Assembly (NCBI RefSeq): GCF_030819175.1 | Contig: NZ_JAUTBJ010000002.1 | Location: forward strand, 1,994,001-2,058,000 | DNA from: Sphingomonas sp. SORGH_AS_0879 | GTDB lineage: Bacteria; Pseudomonadota; Alphaproteobacteria; Sphingomonadales; Sphingomonadaceae | DNA length: 64,000 nt | Direction of reading: 5' to 3' | Part shown: one piece after another, positions 32,805-43,899 of the stretch | Layout of the letters: each line of letters starts with the position of its first letter | Position numbering within the stretch: the stretch's first letter is position 1 | Notes under the pieces: model-generated | Seen by the model: only the letters and a program-made list of their open reading frames with translations | The model's database searches: none | What the model was told of the DNA's origin: nothing | Program-made: the position numbers and the translations under genes

Positions 32805-34202
32805 TCAGCGCGGCGTAACCGGGCCGATCGCCTCGGGCGCGTTGGCGACGACCGCCAGCATCGCGGTCCACGCCGCCACATTCTGCCGCAATGCCGCCGG
32901 ATCGACCCGGTCCAGCACGTCGTCAGGCGTGTGATGGGTGTCGAAATAATCCCATCCCGACTGGTTCAGGTCGATCGCACCGGTGCCCAGCTTCAGCGTC
33001 GGGCCGATATCGGTGCCGTCGCCGCCCAGGCCGCTGCCCCGCGTGATGCCAAGCGGCGCAAGCGCGGTCTGGAGCCGGTCCGCAACGGGCTGTGCGGCGG
33101 CGGGCAGGTTGACCTCGAACCGCCAGACCCGGTCCGCGCCGAAGTCGCTCTCCGACGCCGTGGCGTGACGCTCATCGGCGTGCGCCTTGGCATAGGCCGC
33201 GCCCCCCATGCCGCCGACCTCTTCCGCGCCGAACCAGACGACGCGGATCGTGCGGCGCGGCGTGCCCGCGTCCATGATCCGCTTGGCGGCCGCTGCGGTG
33301 ATCGCCACGCCGCTGGCATCGTCGATCGCGCCGGTGCCCAGGTCCCAGCTGTCGAGATGGCCGCCGACCAGCACGATGCCCGCCGACGGATCGCTGCCCG
33401 GCACCTCGGCGATGACGTTGCCCGATTCGCGCGTGCCCACCATGCGGGGGGTGAGGACCAGCTTCATGCGCACCGGCTGCCCCCGGCTGGCGATTCGCTC
33501 CAACTGCTCGGCATCGGGGACGGACAGCGCCGCCGCCGGGATCGGCTTCACGCCCTCGGGAAAATTGGTGGTGCCGGTGTGCGGGAAGCGGTGATGATCG
33601 GTGCCGATCGAGCGGATGACGATCGCCACCGCACCGCGCTGGGCCGCCAGCGCCGGGCCGGTGAAGCGCGCAGTGCCATAGGCGCCGTAGCCTGCGCCGT
33701 CCTGCGTCCGGGGCATGGCGTTGCCGATATAGACGATTCGCCCCTTGATCGCGCTGTCCGGCGCGGCCTGGAACGCGGCCATGCCGGGGAAGACGGCGAC
33801 TTCGGCGGTCAACCCTGCCGCCGGGGTCGCCCCCGAATTGCCGAGCGCGGCGAGCGTCAGCTTCTGCGGGAAGGGGGCGAGGATCTCGGCGCTTTCCGCC
33901 CCGCGTTCCCAGACCGGCATTCGATAGGGTTCGATCCGCACATTCTTGAAGCCCAGCGCGGTCAGCCGCGCGACGGCCCATTGCCGGGCGCGCGCCTCCG
34001 CCTCGGTGCCCGCGAGACGCTGGCCGACCTCGGTGGTCAGCCCCTCGACAATGTCCCAGGCGACCGTGTCGGTCAGCGCGGCGTCGCGCAACCGCTCGAC
34101 CTCCGGCGCGACCGTGGCGGGCATCGGCGGGGGCGTCCGCTGTGCCAGAACGGGAGAGGTCAGGGCGGAGGCGGCAAGGGCCGCAAGGAGAAAGCGCTTC
34201 AT
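32805..34202 (-). CDS. Exported M28-family zinc aminopeptidase with PA domain
   Basis: A 465-residue peptidase. The signal peptide MKRFLLAALAASALTSPVLAQ is cut near residue 20. A PA insert (about 120-250) precedes the M28 catalytic core. Zinc ligands and catalytic residues are visible: VGGHLDSW (His, Asp), GAIDDASG (bridging Asp), WFGAEEVGG (catalytic Glu and ligand Glu) and FDTHHTPDD (final His). Such enzymes release N-terminal amino acids or dipeptides outside the cytoplasm. It is divergent from ettA with about 105 bases between. Confidence 0.92.
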   Translation of the reverse strand: MKRFLLAALAASALTSPVLAQRTPPPMPATVAPEVERLRDAALTDTVAWDIVEGLTTEVGQRLAGTEAEARARQWAVARLTALGFKNVRIEPYRMPVWERGAESAEILAPFPQKLTLAALGNSGATPAAGLTAEVAVFPGMAAFQAAPDSAIKGRIVYIGNAMPRTQDGAGYGAYGTARFTGPALAAQRGAVAIVIRSIGTDHHRFPHTGTTNFPEGVKPIPAAALSVPDAEQLERIASRGQPVRMKLVLTPRMVGTRESGNVIAEVPGSDPSAGIVLVGGHLDSWDLGTGAIDDASGVAITAAAAKRIMDAGTPRRTIRVVWFGAEEVGGMGGAAYAKAHADERHATASESDFGADRVWRFEVNLPAAAQPVADRLQTALAPLGITRGSGLGGDGTDIGPTLKLGTGAIDLNQSGWDYFDTHHTPDDVLDRVDPAALRQNVAAWTAMLAVVANAPEAIGPVTPR

Positions 34203-34307
34203 GATCCCGACTGTTGCCCAGCCAGTCCCGTTTGCCAACCGCCCGCCCACCGACTACATGGGCGCTAAACCATCCTACAGTCGAAAAGCACGGAGCCCCG
34301 CGCCGCC

Positions 34308-35987
<1,680 letters not shown>

Positions 35988-36013
35988 TCGGGCGACAGGC
36001 TTTGCCGCGCCGT

Positions 36014-36045
36014 GATGCCCTTCCCGGGCGATCGGGGAGGGCATC
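36014..36045. terminator. Strong hairpin downstream of ettA
   Basis: GATGCCCTTCCC (36014-36025) pairs with GGGGAGGGCATC (36034-36045), a 12-bp stem with one G-T pair and an 8-base loop. No T run follows on either strand, so it may act as an mRNA 3' stabiliser or a weak terminator. Confidence 0.45.
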
Positions 36046-36166
36046 ATGCTATGGGCGATCGGGATTGCCGATGGCTCCGGAAGGGATTTTGATCGGGTTT
36101 AAAACGGTTAAGCGAATACCTACTCTCGGGCCGTGCGCAAAGGGGCGATAAGGGATTCGATGGCGA

Positions 36167-37351
36167 ATGGCGGTGGTGGAACAGGCGCAGGGCGAGGATT
36201 CGGAAGTCGACCGCGCGGGACAGTTGCATTACCGGCTTCGCCAGCAATCGGTCCTCGCCGCTTTCGGTATCGAGGCGTTGCGTGCGCGGGATCTGGACCC
36301 GATGCTGCAACGCGCGACCGAATTATGTGCCGAGGGCATGCGTTCGCGTTTCTGCAAGTTTCTGGAATATCGGCCCGACCGCGACACGTTGCTGGTCCGC
36401 ACCGGCGTCGGCTGGGGCGAGGGCGTGATCGGATCGACCGAGATGCGCACCGATCTGGGCTCTCCGGCCGGTTTCGCGCTCCAGACGGGGCTGGGGGTCA
36501 TTTCCAACCATCTCGACCGGGAAGAGCGGTTTCGCACCCCGCAATTCATGGCCGACCACGGGATTCGGCGCGCGATCAATGTGATTGTCGAGGCATCGGG
36601 CCAGCGTTACGGCGTGCTGGAAGTCGACAGTACGGACGAAGGGCGGTTCGAGGAGGCCGATCTGGCCTTCATGCAGGGTTTCGCCAACCTGATCGGCGTC
36701 GCGATCGAGCGGCAAGAGGCCGAGCGTCGTCTGGCCGAGGCGGTTGAGCATCAGCAACTGCTGACCCGCGAGGCCAGCCATCGGGTGAAGAACAGCCTGG
36801 CGCTGGTCTCCGCGATGCTGAACCTGCAAAAGCAGGAGGATGACGACCCCCGCGTGTTGCGGATGCTGAACGATGCGCAGGCGCGAATCACCGCGATCGC
36901 GCAGACCCACGACCAGCTCTGGCGCGGCGAGCGGGTGGGGATCGTGTGCCTCGACGATCTGGCCTGCGGCATCGCCGAACAACTGGCGCAGCAGGCGCAG
37001 AACCATCAGGTTCACTGCGATATCGCGGCGATCGAAATGAACGCCGATACCGCCATCCCGATCGGGCTGATGCTGACCGAATTGCTGACCAATGCGATCA
37101 AATACGCCTATGACGAAGGCGGCGGCGCGATCGACGTGCGGCTCCACGCGCGGGACGGGCAGATCATCCTGTCGGTCCGCGACCGGGGCAGGGGCCTGCC
37201 CGAAGATTTCGACATGAAGGCGGCGTCGCGACATAGCCTGGGCATGCGGATGATCGCCAGCCTGGCGCGCCAGTTGCGCGGCGAGGTGCGGTTCGAGGAT
37301 GCGGGGCCGGGCACTTGCGCGACGCTGACCATGCCCGATCCCAGGGACTAA
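36167..37351 (+). CDS. GAF-domain sensor histidine kinase, HisKA_2/HWE type
   Basis: A 394-residue soluble kinase. A GAF domain lies at about 40-180 (FCKFLEYRPDRDTLLVRTGVG, then YGVLEVDSTDEGRFEEADLAF). The phosphoacceptor is H205 in EASHRVKNSLALVSAML, the signature of the HisKA_2 group common in alphaproteobacterial light and general stress signalling. The ATPase domain has MLTELLTNAIKYAY (N box) and VRDRGRGLPEDFD. It has no membrane segment, so it senses a cytoplasmic ligand. No cognate response regulator is adjacent. The stop codon abuts a palindromic element at 37351. Confidence 0.9.
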   Translation: MAVVEQAQGEDSEVDRAGQLHYRLRQQSVLAAFGIEALRARDLDPMLQRATELCAEGMRSRFCKFLEYRPDRDTLLVRTGVGWGEGVIGSTEMRTDLGSPAGFALQTGLGVISNHLDREERFRTPQFMADHGIRRAINVIVEASGQRYGVLEVDSTDEGRFEEADLAFMQGFANLIGVAIERQEAERRLAEAVEHQQLLTREASHRVKNSLALVSAMLNLQKQEDDDPRVLRMLNDAQARITAIAQTHDQLWRGERVGIVCLDDLACGIAEQLAQQAQNHQVHCDIAAIEMNADTAIPIGLMLTELLTNAIKYAYDEGGGAIDVRLHARDGQIILSVRDRGRGLPEDFDMKAASRHSLGMRMIASLARQLRGEVRFEDAGPGTCATLTMPDPRD

Positions 37352-37457
37352 AATCCTCCCCTGTAAGGGGAGGGGGCAGGCTGAAGGCCGGACGGAGGGG
37401 GGCTTTCAAACAGGTTGCCCTTCGCGGCGCTCCCCATCCCCGTATCTGGGAGGATTT
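37351..37457. repeat. Palindromic intergenic element, family B (107 bp)
   Basis: Bounded by perfect 10-bp terminal inverted repeats, AAATCCTCCC (37351-37360) and GGGAGGATTT (37448-37457). Inside the left end is a second perfect hairpin, CCTCCCCT-GTA-AGGGGAGG (37355-37373). The outer ends overlap the stop codons of both convergent neighbours. A related copy starts at 48834. Confidence 0.8.
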
Positions 37458-38241
37458 AACGCATCCGCTTGACGAAGGTGCGCCCGTCCTCGCGCCGCTC
37501 GGTCTGGAAATTGGGGACCGCCTCGATCAGGTCGGACAGCCGCTTGAAGCCGTAATTGCGCGTATCGAAGCTGGAGCGATTGCCGGCAAGCTGCCCCATG
37601 GTGGACAGGCTGGCGAAACCCCGTTCGTCGCGCTTCACGTTGTTATAGGCGTCGACCAGCAGCTTGAGCAGTTCCTCGTCGATGGGGCGCGGCGTACCGG
37701 CGGTCCGCTTGGACGCCTCGATCGAAGGGGGCAGCGAATCGGCCAGGGGCACGTCGGCGGCCGTCGGCTTCGTCGCGGAGACGGCGGCGGAACGAGACGC
37801 TTCGCCGATCAGCGCGCCGACATCGATGAAGCGGCTGCACGCCTGCTGGAACGCCTCGGGCGTGCGGCTGTTGCCGAAGCCATAGACGGGGAAGCCGTCC
37901 TGCCGGATGCGGGTGGCCAGCGGCATGAAGTCGCTGTCGGACGACATGATCCCGAACCCGTCGATCCGCCCCCGAAACAGCAGGTCCATCGCATCGATGG
38001 TCATCTTCATGTCGGTGGCGTTCTTGCCCTTGGTCAGATCGAACTGCTGCTGCGGCTCGATACCATGTTTGACCATGACGTCGCGCCAGCCCTTCAGACC
38101 AGGCTTGGACCAGTTGCCATAGGCACGGCGGACATTGACCGTGCCCAACTCCGCCAGGACGGTGAGTACGGGGTCGATGGCCGCCGACTGGGCATTGTCG
38201 GCATCGATGAGCAGCGCGATATTGCGGGTCAGTGCGTTCAT
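37456..38241 (-). CDS. NYN-domain protein with C-terminal LOTUS-like domain
   Basis: A 261-residue protein of the LabA/DUF88 group. The N-terminal NYN (PIN-like) domain shows the acidic nuclease residues: LLIDADNAQ, KNATDMKMTIDAMDLL and IMSSDSDFMPLA, which resemble metal-binding sites of PIN RNases. The C-terminal segment (about 185-261, ELLKLLVDAYNN...FDTRNYGFKRLSDLIEAV) fits the OST-HTH/LOTUS RNA-binding fold. This pairing suggests an RNA-processing or RNA-decay role. The target is unknown. Its TAA shares bases with the family B repeat. Confidence 0.88.
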   Translation of the reverse strand: MNALTRNIALLIDADNAQSAAIDPVLTVLAELGTVNVRRAYGNWSKPGLKGWRDVMVKHGIEPQQQFDLTKGKNATDMKMTIDAMDLLFRGRIDGFGIMSSDSDFMPLATRIRQDGFPVYGFGNSRTPEAFQQACSRFIDVGALIGEASRSAAVSATKPTAADVPLADSLPPSIEASKRTAGTPRPIDEELLKLLVDAYNNVKRDERGFASLSTMGQLAGNRSSFDTRNYGFKRLSDLIEAVPNFQTERREDGRTFVKRMR

Positions 38242-38266
38242 GCGCCCTGACTATCAGAGCGCCGCG

Positions 38267-38647
38267 TCAGCTTCCACGCCGCATTGCATCGACCCCGATC
38301 GATCCGCCGCCCGCCGCCGCGAGGTACAGGAAAGCGAAGCAATAGAGGATGGCCGCCTCACCGCCATTGGCGAGTGGCAGGAACCCTTGCGGCGCGTGCG
38401 CCATGAAATAGGCGACCGCCATCTGGCCCGACAGGATGAACGCCACCGGACGGGTGAACAACCCGATCAGCAGCAGCGCCCCGCCGACCAGTTCCAGCAC
38501 GCCCGCCGCCGTCAGCAATGGGTTGAGCGGCATGGGGAAGGGCGGGAGCGCGAAGAATTTCGATACGCCGTGCGACAGGAAGACCAGCCCAAATACGGCC
38601 CGGAACACCGACAGCAGGGGGGCGGACCAGCGGGCGGGAATGGGCAT
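38267..38647 (-). CDS. DoxX-family membrane protein
   Basis: A 126-residue protein with four hydrophobic helices: LLSVFRAVFGLVFLSHGVSKF, LTAAGVLELVGGALLLIGLF, FILSGQMAVAYFMAH and EAAILYCFAFLYLAAAG. The pattern matches DoxX/DoxD-like proteins of uncertain function, sometimes linked to thiosulfate:quinone or redox chemistry. The start at 38647 is preferred since an upstream frame extension is polar and lacks family similarity. Upstream is greB, on the same strand. Confidence 0.88.
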   Translation of the reverse strand: MPIPARWSAPLLSVFRAVFGLVFLSHGVSKFFALPPFPMPLNPLLTAAGVLELVGGALLLIGLFTRPVAFILSGQMAVAYFMAHAPQGFLPLANGGEAAILYCFAFLYLAAAGGGSIGVDAMRRGS

Positions 38648-38760
38648 GATCGATGACTTTCGCAAGCAGCCGCGCCGATCGCGGCCGCATGGCTCCATCA
38701 TGGCCCATCCTTGATCCAAGGCAAGTATCGGTTGCGAAACGATTCGTTGCCTTACTGGGT

Positions 38761-39246
38761 TCAAGGGTCGGGATAGGTGATTGCGATCACCTCATATTCC
38801 CGCTCGCCCGCCGGCAATACGACCCGGCGGAGGTCGCCGACGCCTGCGCCCCGCAGCGCGCGGACGAGCGGCGCGTTCCAGCCGACCCGGCCCTGGCCCG
38901 CATCCGCCTCGTCGTTGCCGACCAGGGTCAGCACCCGTTCGTTGTCATCCTCATCGGCGATGGTGACGGTCGCGCCGAACCACACCTTGCTGCGGTCCTC
39001 CTGGCGCGCGGGGTCGATGACCTTGGCGGCCTTCATCCGCTTGGACAACCAGCCCAGCCGCCGGTCGATCTCGCGCAGCCGCTTGCGACCATAGATATAG
39101 TCGCCATTCTCCGACCGGTCGCCATTGCCCGCCGCCCAGGCGATGGTGTCGACCAGCTTGGGCCGCTCGACCGCGAACAGCGCCTCATATTCCTGGCGCA
39201 GCGCGGAATAGCCCGCAGGGGTGATATAGTTGGGACGGTCCATCAT
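38761..39246 (-). CDS. greB: Transcription elongation factor GreB
   Basis: A 161-residue Gre factor that rescues backtracked RNA polymerase by stimulating transcript cleavage. The N-terminal coiled coil contains YITPAGYSALRQEYEAL and the acidic tip in NGDRSENGDYIYGRKRLREIDRRLG, the GreB form (GREADGE in GreA is absent). The C-terminal FKBP-like domain has VWFGATVTIADED. Length matches GreB. It lies 27 bases beyond the lytic transglycosylase gene, same strand. Confidence 0.92.
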   Translation of the reverse strand: MMDRPNYITPAGYSALRQEYEALFAVERPKLVDTIAWAAGNGDRSENGDYIYGRKRLREIDRRLGWLSKRMKAAKVIDPARQEDRSKVWFGATVTIADEDDNERVLTLVGNDEADAGQGRVGWNAPLVRALRGAGVGDLRRVVLPAGEREYEVIAITYPDP

Positions 39247-39273
39247 CCCGCTCTATCGCCTGGACGCCCCCGA

Positions 39274-41280
39274 TCAACCCGGACGCGACTTGCCGAGATA
39301 CCAGCTGAGCGGCGTCGTCCCCCGGCTGGTGGCGCGGCTGGGATTCATCAGGTCATAGACGACGGCATTCTCCAGCACGCGCTGCACATAGTTGCGCGTC
39401 TCGGAATAGGGAATCGCCTCGATCCAGTCGACAATATCGACCGCGCCGGTCCGGGGATCGCCGTTGAGCCGCAGCCATTTGTTCACATTGCCGCCGCCCG
39501 CATTATACGCGGCGATGGCGAGCGGATAGCTGCCGTAATTGTTGCGGATCCGCTCGAAATAGCTGGCGCCGAGCTGGATCGACAGGTTCGGATCGGTGGT
39601 CAGCGAGGCGGGAGAATAGGCGAGCCCGATCTTGCCCGACTGCTCGGCGGCGGTGGCGGGCATCAATTGCATCAGGCCGCGCGCACCCGCATGGCTGACG
39701 GCGGCGCGGTCGAACTGGCTTTCCTGCCGTGCGATGGCATGGATGATCGTCCAGCTCGATTCATAGCCCGACGGGACCGGCACGATGGGGAACCCCGCCG
39801 CCGAATAGTCGGTCAGCCCGTTCTGCATCGCGCTGCGCCCCACCATCACCGCCAGATCGGGGCGGTTGATCGTGCGCGACAGGTCGGCGGCGAGCAGGTG
39901 ATCGCTCTCGCTCTCCGCATCGGCGGCGATCTGGCGGACAAAGGCGCTCTGGTCCTGCCACTGGCCGATATTGCCCAGGAACCTGACGGCGCGCACCGTC
40001 TCGCGCGCGTCGAAGGCGGCGCGGGTCGCGGGCGGCACGTTGGTCGCCGCGATGGCGGGCGGGGCGACCAGCGGGCGGCCGGTCCGCTCCAGCGCCAGTT
40101 GTCCGTAGAACTGATCGCGATACTGCGCCGCGCGATTATAGAATCCCGCCGCTTCGGTCGAGCGCCCCGCCGCCTCCGCCGCGCGCCCCGCCCAGTAAAA
40201 GCCCTTGGCCCGCGTCTGTGGCGACTGGCTGCCCCGGCCATAACGGTCGAACAGCGTCATCGCATCGGCGGGCCGCGCCAGCTTCATCGCGCTCTGCCCG
40301 GCCAGCCAGACCAGGCTGGTATAATCGTCCCGCTCGCCATAGGGCTTGGTCGAGACGTCGGTCCCGACGGGATAGGCGTCGTCCACCTGCCGCGCGATGT
40401 CATAGGCGGTCTGAAGCTGATTGTCGGACGCCGCCGCGCGGGCGTTGAGCAGCAGCGTTTCGTAGAATTTCTCGACATTGCCGGGGCGGATGCTCAGATT
40501 CCGCGACCGTGCGAGCCAGGAGCGCGCGGTCAGGCTGTCGCCGGTATCGCGCAGCCACATGGCCCGGTCCGCGACATAGCCCGCGTCGTTCGCATAAAGC
40601 TCGGCGGTCGAGGCCGACAGGCTGGCCGCCTCCGCCGACTTGGTGCGGAAGGCGAGGCGGGCGGCGAAGACCGGGCGTCGCGCCGAACTGGTATAGCCGA
40701 GCTGCCGGGCGGCGGCGCTGGTCTGTCCGCTCCACAGCAGCGAGTCCATCCGCGCGTCATGATCCTCGGGCGTCAGCGAGGCGGCGAAGGTCGACATGAC
40801 CAGCGCTTCGTCGGTTGGCGACAGCGTCCCCCGCCGCCACGCGGTCCGCGCCGCCTGTGCCGCTTGGCCCGGTGCGCCGGTCGCCAGCAACGCGCGGGCA
40901 TAGGCGACGCCGCCCGCCGCCGACAATGGCGGGAAGCGGCGGAAATAGGCGACCATGCTGGACGGCGCGGCGGTGAAGTTCGCCGCCTGCCGCTCCGCCG
41001 CGCGTCGGAAGCCTGCCTCGCCCGGCCAGCCGGGATGCGCCATCAGGAACCCGGCATAGCTGTCGAAGGGCAGCGAGTCGGTCTGTTGCAGTGCTCGCCA
41101 CTGCGCCAGAGCCGCCGCGATGGCGCCGTCGGCGGGGCTGGGCATTCCTGCCGCGCTCTGGTTGGGGCTCATATTCGCCATCTGGGTGCGATAGCGGTCG
41201 AGCTGGTCCTGCCCGCCCGGTGCGACCATCGATCCCGCCAATGTCGCGAGGAGCGCCCCCGCCTTCGTCAATGCCATCAT
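39274..41280 (-). CDS. Soluble lytic murein transglycosylase, Slt70 type
   Basis: A 668-residue exported enzyme cutting peptidoglycan beta-1,4 bonds with formation of 1,6-anhydro ends. The leader is MMALTKAGALLATLAGSMVAP. A long superhelical U/L domain (about 60-500) made of helical repeats precedes the catalytic C-terminal SLT domain, with the catalytic Glu in AIARQESQFD, then the SLT motifs GLMQLMPATA and AIAAYNAGGGNV. It ends with YVQRVLENAVVYDLM. Two adjacent ATGs (41280 and 41277) are possible starts. It is divergent from dapA. Confidence 0.93.
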   Translation of the reverse strand: MMALTKAGALLATLAGSMVAPGGQDQLDRYRTQMANMSPNQSAAGMPSPADGAIAAALAQWRALQQTDSLPFDSYAGFLMAHPGWPGEAGFRRAAERQAANFTAAPSSMVAYFRRFPPLSAAGGVAYARALLATGAPGQAAQAARTAWRRGTLSPTDEALVMSTFAASLTPEDHDARMDSLLWSGQTSAAARQLGYTSSARRPVFAARLAFRTKSAEAASLSASTAELYANDAGYVADRAMWLRDTGDSLTARSWLARSRNLSIRPGNVEKFYETLLLNARAAASDNQLQTAYDIARQVDDAYPVGTDVSTKPYGERDDYTSLVWLAGQSAMKLARPADAMTLFDRYGRGSQSPQTRAKGFYWAGRAAEAAGRSTEAAGFYNRAAQYRDQFYGQLALERTGRPLVAPPAIAATNVPPATRAAFDARETVRAVRFLGNIGQWQDQSAFVRQIAADAESESDHLLAADLSRTINRPDLAVMVGRSAMQNGLTDYSAAGFPIVPVPSGYESSWTIIHAIARQESQFDRAAVSHAGARGLMQLMPATAAEQSGKIGLAYSPASLTTDPNLSIQLGASYFERIRNNYGSYPLAIAAYNAGGGNVNKWLRLNGDPRTGAVDIVDWIEAIPYSETRNYVQRVLENAVVYDLMNPSRATSRGTTPLSWYLGKSRPG

Positions 41281-41371
41281 AGTGGACAGAATAGGGACTC
41301 TACCCGTACATGTCCTGAACAAATTCCCTCATCCGGCCTAATTTCGGCGCAGCAGGAGCGCGTTTCCTCTC

Positions 41372-42271
41372 ATGTTTTCAGGGTCCATCCCGGCGCTTGT
41401 GACGCCGTTCGACGATCGGGGCGATCATGTCGGCGGAGCATTCGACGAAGCGAAATTCCGGGATTTCGTCGAATGGCAGATTGCGGAGGGATCGTCGGCG
41501 CTGGTCGCATGCGGCACCACGGGCGAGGCGGCGACCATGCCCAAGGACGAGCATTTCCATGTCGTCCGGGTCTGCGTCGACCAGGCGCGCGGGCGGGTGC
41601 CGGTGATCGCCGGGGCGGGCTCCAACGATACGATCGTGGCGATCGAGAATCTGAAAGCCGCGCAGCAAGCGGGCGCCGATGCCGCGCTGATGGTGCCGCC
41701 CTATTACAACCGCCCCAGCCAGGAGGGGATCGCCCGCCACTTCGCCGAGCTGGCCAAGTCCGCCCCGCTGCCGATCGTGCTCTATAACGTGCCGGGGCGC
41801 ACGGTGACGGATATCCAGCCCGCGACGCTGATCCGCATCGTCCAGGCCGCGCCGGAGGTGTTCGTCGGCGTCAAGGATGCCAGCGGCGCGCTGGCCCGGG
41901 TGTCGCATCATCGCGGTGCGCTCGGCGGCGATTTCTGCCAGCTTTCGGGCAATGACGATCTGGCCCTGGCGTTCAACGCGATAGGCGGGGTGGGCTGTAT
42001 CTCGGTCACCGCCAATGTCGCGCCGCGCCTGTGCGCGCAGTTTCAGGCGGCGTGCGCGGCGGGGGATATGGCGCGCGCGCTGGAACTGCACGACCGGCTG
42101 TTCCCGCTGCACGAGGCGATGTTCGGCGATGCCTCGCCGGGGCCCGTCAAATATGCGCTCAGCCGGATCATCGGGCATTTCCCCACCGGCGTCCGCCTGC
42201 CCATGACCTGGCCGTCCGAAGCGGCACGTGCGCAGGTCGATGCCGCCTTGGCACATGCCGGACTGATCTGA
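41372..42271 (+). CDS. dapA: 4-hydroxy-tetrahydrodipicolinate synthase
   Basis: A 299-residue DapA for lysine and diaminopimelate synthesis, condensing pyruvate with aspartate semialdehyde. Motifs: GTTGEAATM, VPPYYNRPSQEG, the catalytic Tyr in IVLYNVPGRT, and the Schiff-base Lys in VGVKDASG. These differ from the DapA-family paralogue at 13240, which has altered GTVGEN and YNNPPAYRT. Length and N-terminus (MFSGSIPALVTPF) are standard. Next to slt and smpB. Confidence 0.95.
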   Translation: MFSGSIPALVTPFDDRGDHVGGAFDEAKFRDFVEWQIAEGSSALVACGTTGEAATMPKDEHFHVVRVCVDQARGRVPVIAGAGSNDTIVAIENLKAAQQAGADAALMVPPYYNRPSQEGIARHFAELAKSAPLPIVLYNVPGRTVTDIQPATLIRIVQAAPEVFVGVKDASGALARVSHHRGALGGDFCQLSGNDDLALAFNAIGGVGCISVTANVAPRLCAQFQAACAAGDMARALELHDRLFPLHEAMFGDASPGPVKYALSRIIGHFPTGVRLPMTWPSEAARAQVDAALAHAGLI

Positions 42272-42344
42272 CCCGGCCTTTCTCGCGCCGCAATCCCCGA
42301 TGAACCTCGGCGTCGCCGATTGGCGGCGTTGGGAGAGTCGGGCG

Positions 42345-42671
42345 ATGTGGACGCTGGTGATGATCGCACTTCAGTCCGGCGCGGTGGCGGGGCCGGTGCT
42401 TCCGGCGCCTCGGCGGCCGCAGACGGCGAGGCGTTGTCCACCCAGCGATGCGGGTGACGATGTGGTCGTGTGCGGTCGGTCGTCCGACGCCTACCGGATC
42501 GGCACGCTTCCCGACTATTCTTCGCCGACGAGGCTTCCCGACGCGCGCACCAAAATTCCCGGTTTGGGCACCCTTTCCGCCGAGACCGAGCAAGCCGGGG
42601 TCGGCGGCTTTCCCAGTAACCGGGCGATGATCCGGCTGAAGATTCCGCTGGGCGGTCGTCGCAAGCCCTGA
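42345..42671 (+). CDS. Small exported hypothetical protein (108 aa)
   Basis: A short leader (MWTLVMIALQSGAVAGPVL) and a mature polar domain of about 90 residues. It includes DDVVVCGRSSDAYRIGTLP, a motif I recall in small exported sphingomonad proteins, and a C-terminal AMIRLKIPLGG. GGGAG lies 9 bases before the ATG at 42345, which is why I chose it over an earlier start at 42300. Function unknown. It lies between dapA and smpB on the same strand. Confidence 0.7.
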   Translation: MWTLVMIALQSGAVAGPVLPAPRRPQTARRCPPSDAGDDVVVCGRSSDAYRIGTLPDYSSPTRLPDARTKIPGLGTLSAETEQAGVGGFPSNRAMIRLKIPLGGRRKP

Positions 42672-42749
42672 CCGTTCCATTCCGGAAACGAGACAAAGGC
42701 CGAACAGCGGCTTTTCATGTTCGGTTCGAGCGCCTACATCGGCCCATCC

Positions 42750-43229
42750 ATGCGCCCGAAACCCCAGACATTCGACAAGAAGAAGATCGTCGCCGAGAAC
42801 CGGCGCGCCCGCTTCGATTATGCCATCGAGACGACCTATGAGGCCGGTATCGCCCTGACCGGGACCGAGGTGAAGTCGCTCCGCTTCGGCGAGGGCTCGA
42901 TCGCCGAATCCTATGCCGAGGTGCGCGGCGAGGAGGTGTGGCTGGTCAATTCCAACGTGCCCGAATTCAGCCATGGCAACCGCTTCAACCACGAAGCGAA
43001 GCGCCCGCGTAAATTGCTCCTTCATGAGCGCGAAATAAACAAGCTGCACGGTGCGGTGGCGCGCGAGGGCATGACCCTGGTGCCACTGATGATCTATTTT
43101 AACTCGCGCGGTCGCGCGAAGGTGGAGCTGGCGTTGGCGAAGGGCAAGAAGGCGCACGACAAGCGCGACTCGATCAAGGAACGCGATTGGAAGCGTGAGC
43201 AGGGCCGGATCCTGCGCGATCGCGGCTGA
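42750..43229 (+). CDS. smpB: SsrA (tmRNA)-binding protein
   Basis: A 159-residue SmpB, which brings tmRNA to stalled ribosomes. Start at 42750 ([24 protein letters not shown]), since family members begin just before [10 protein letters not shown]; an upstream in-frame ATG at 42717 would add an unlikely tail. Core motifs [23 protein letters not shown] and the C-terminal basic tail [20 protein letters not shown] are intact. The stop overlaps the next start (TGATGG). No tmRNA gene was found in this window. Confidence 0.96.
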   Translation: MRPKPQTFDKKKIVAENRRARFDYAIETTYEAGIALTGTEVKSLRFGEGSIAESYAEVRGEEVWLVNSNVPEFSHGNRFNHEAKRPRKLLLHEREINKLHGAVAREGMTLVPLMIYFNSRGRAKVELALAKGKKAHDKRDSIKERDWKREQGRILRDRG

Positions 43230-43804
43230 TGGCCTCGGCCGTGCCCACCCTGTGGGGCCGATCCATGGCCTGGGTCCGGCGCAACATGCCGACCCGCGAT
43301 TCGATGGAGAAGAACCGGCTGCTCCGGCCGGTCGCGCACCGCGTGCTCGCGCCCGAGCTGTGGCGCTTCACCCGGCGGTCGGTGCCGCGCGGCGTGGCGC
43401 TGGGCGTCGTGGCGGGCTTCCTGTTTCCGGTGGCGCAGATCGCCATCGCCGCCGTCTTCGCGCTGCCGTTCCGCGCCAATGTGCCGGTCGCGGCGCTGAC
43501 CACCTTCATCACCAATCCGCTGACCACGCCGATCCTGTGGTTGATCGCCTATCGCATCGGCACCTTCCTGCTCCGCAGCGAGACGCCGCTCAACACCCAG
43601 CCCGTGGCCGAGGCGGCGACCGGCTGGCTGCAATGGGCGTTCAGCGCCTTTCACTGGTTGTGGGAGCAGGGCCCGGCCTTCGGCCTGGGCCTCTGCGTCC
43701 TGACCGGCGGATGCGCGGTGGTCGGCTATGCGGCCTCGGCGCTCGGCTGGCGGCTGTGGATCGGGCGCAAGTGGCGTAACCGCCCGAGATCGCCTGCGAT
43801 TTGA
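43229..43804 (+). CDS. DUF2062 membrane protein
   Basis: A 191-residue protein of the DUF2062 family: a basic N-terminus (RNMPTRDSMEKNRLLRPVAHRV), then RSVPRGVALGVVAGFLFP, a hydrophobic pair with ITNPLTTPILW, and a C-terminal helix. Members are inner-membrane proteins of unknown function and often lie beside smpB or glycosyltransferases. It overlaps smpB by one base and is probably cotranscribed with it. Confidence 0.88.
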   Translation: MASAVPTLWGRSMAWVRRNMPTRDSMEKNRLLRPVAHRVLAPELWRFTRRSVPRGVALGVVAGFLFPVAQIAIAAVFALPFRANVPVAALTTFITNPLTTPILWLIAYRIGTFLLRSETPLNTQPVAEAATGWLQWAFSAFHWLWEQGPAFGLGLCVLTGGCAVVGYAASALGWRLWIGRKWRNRPRSPAI

Positions 43805-43899
43805 TAGCGGTATCGCGCTTCGACGCGTGTTTCTAACGGTTTGACTGGGCGTATCGGCTCGCTACAACAGCGTCATCCATCTCCTTTTCGGGAATTCCG

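Noticed and set aside
38653..41787. 1044-codon plus-strand frame across greB and slt
   Set aside because: Antisense to two clear genes and running into dapA in another frame. No motif in the translation.
42750..43229. tmRNA gene next to smpB
   Set aside because: Looked for the tmRNA ends and tag reading frame on both sides of smpB and found none.
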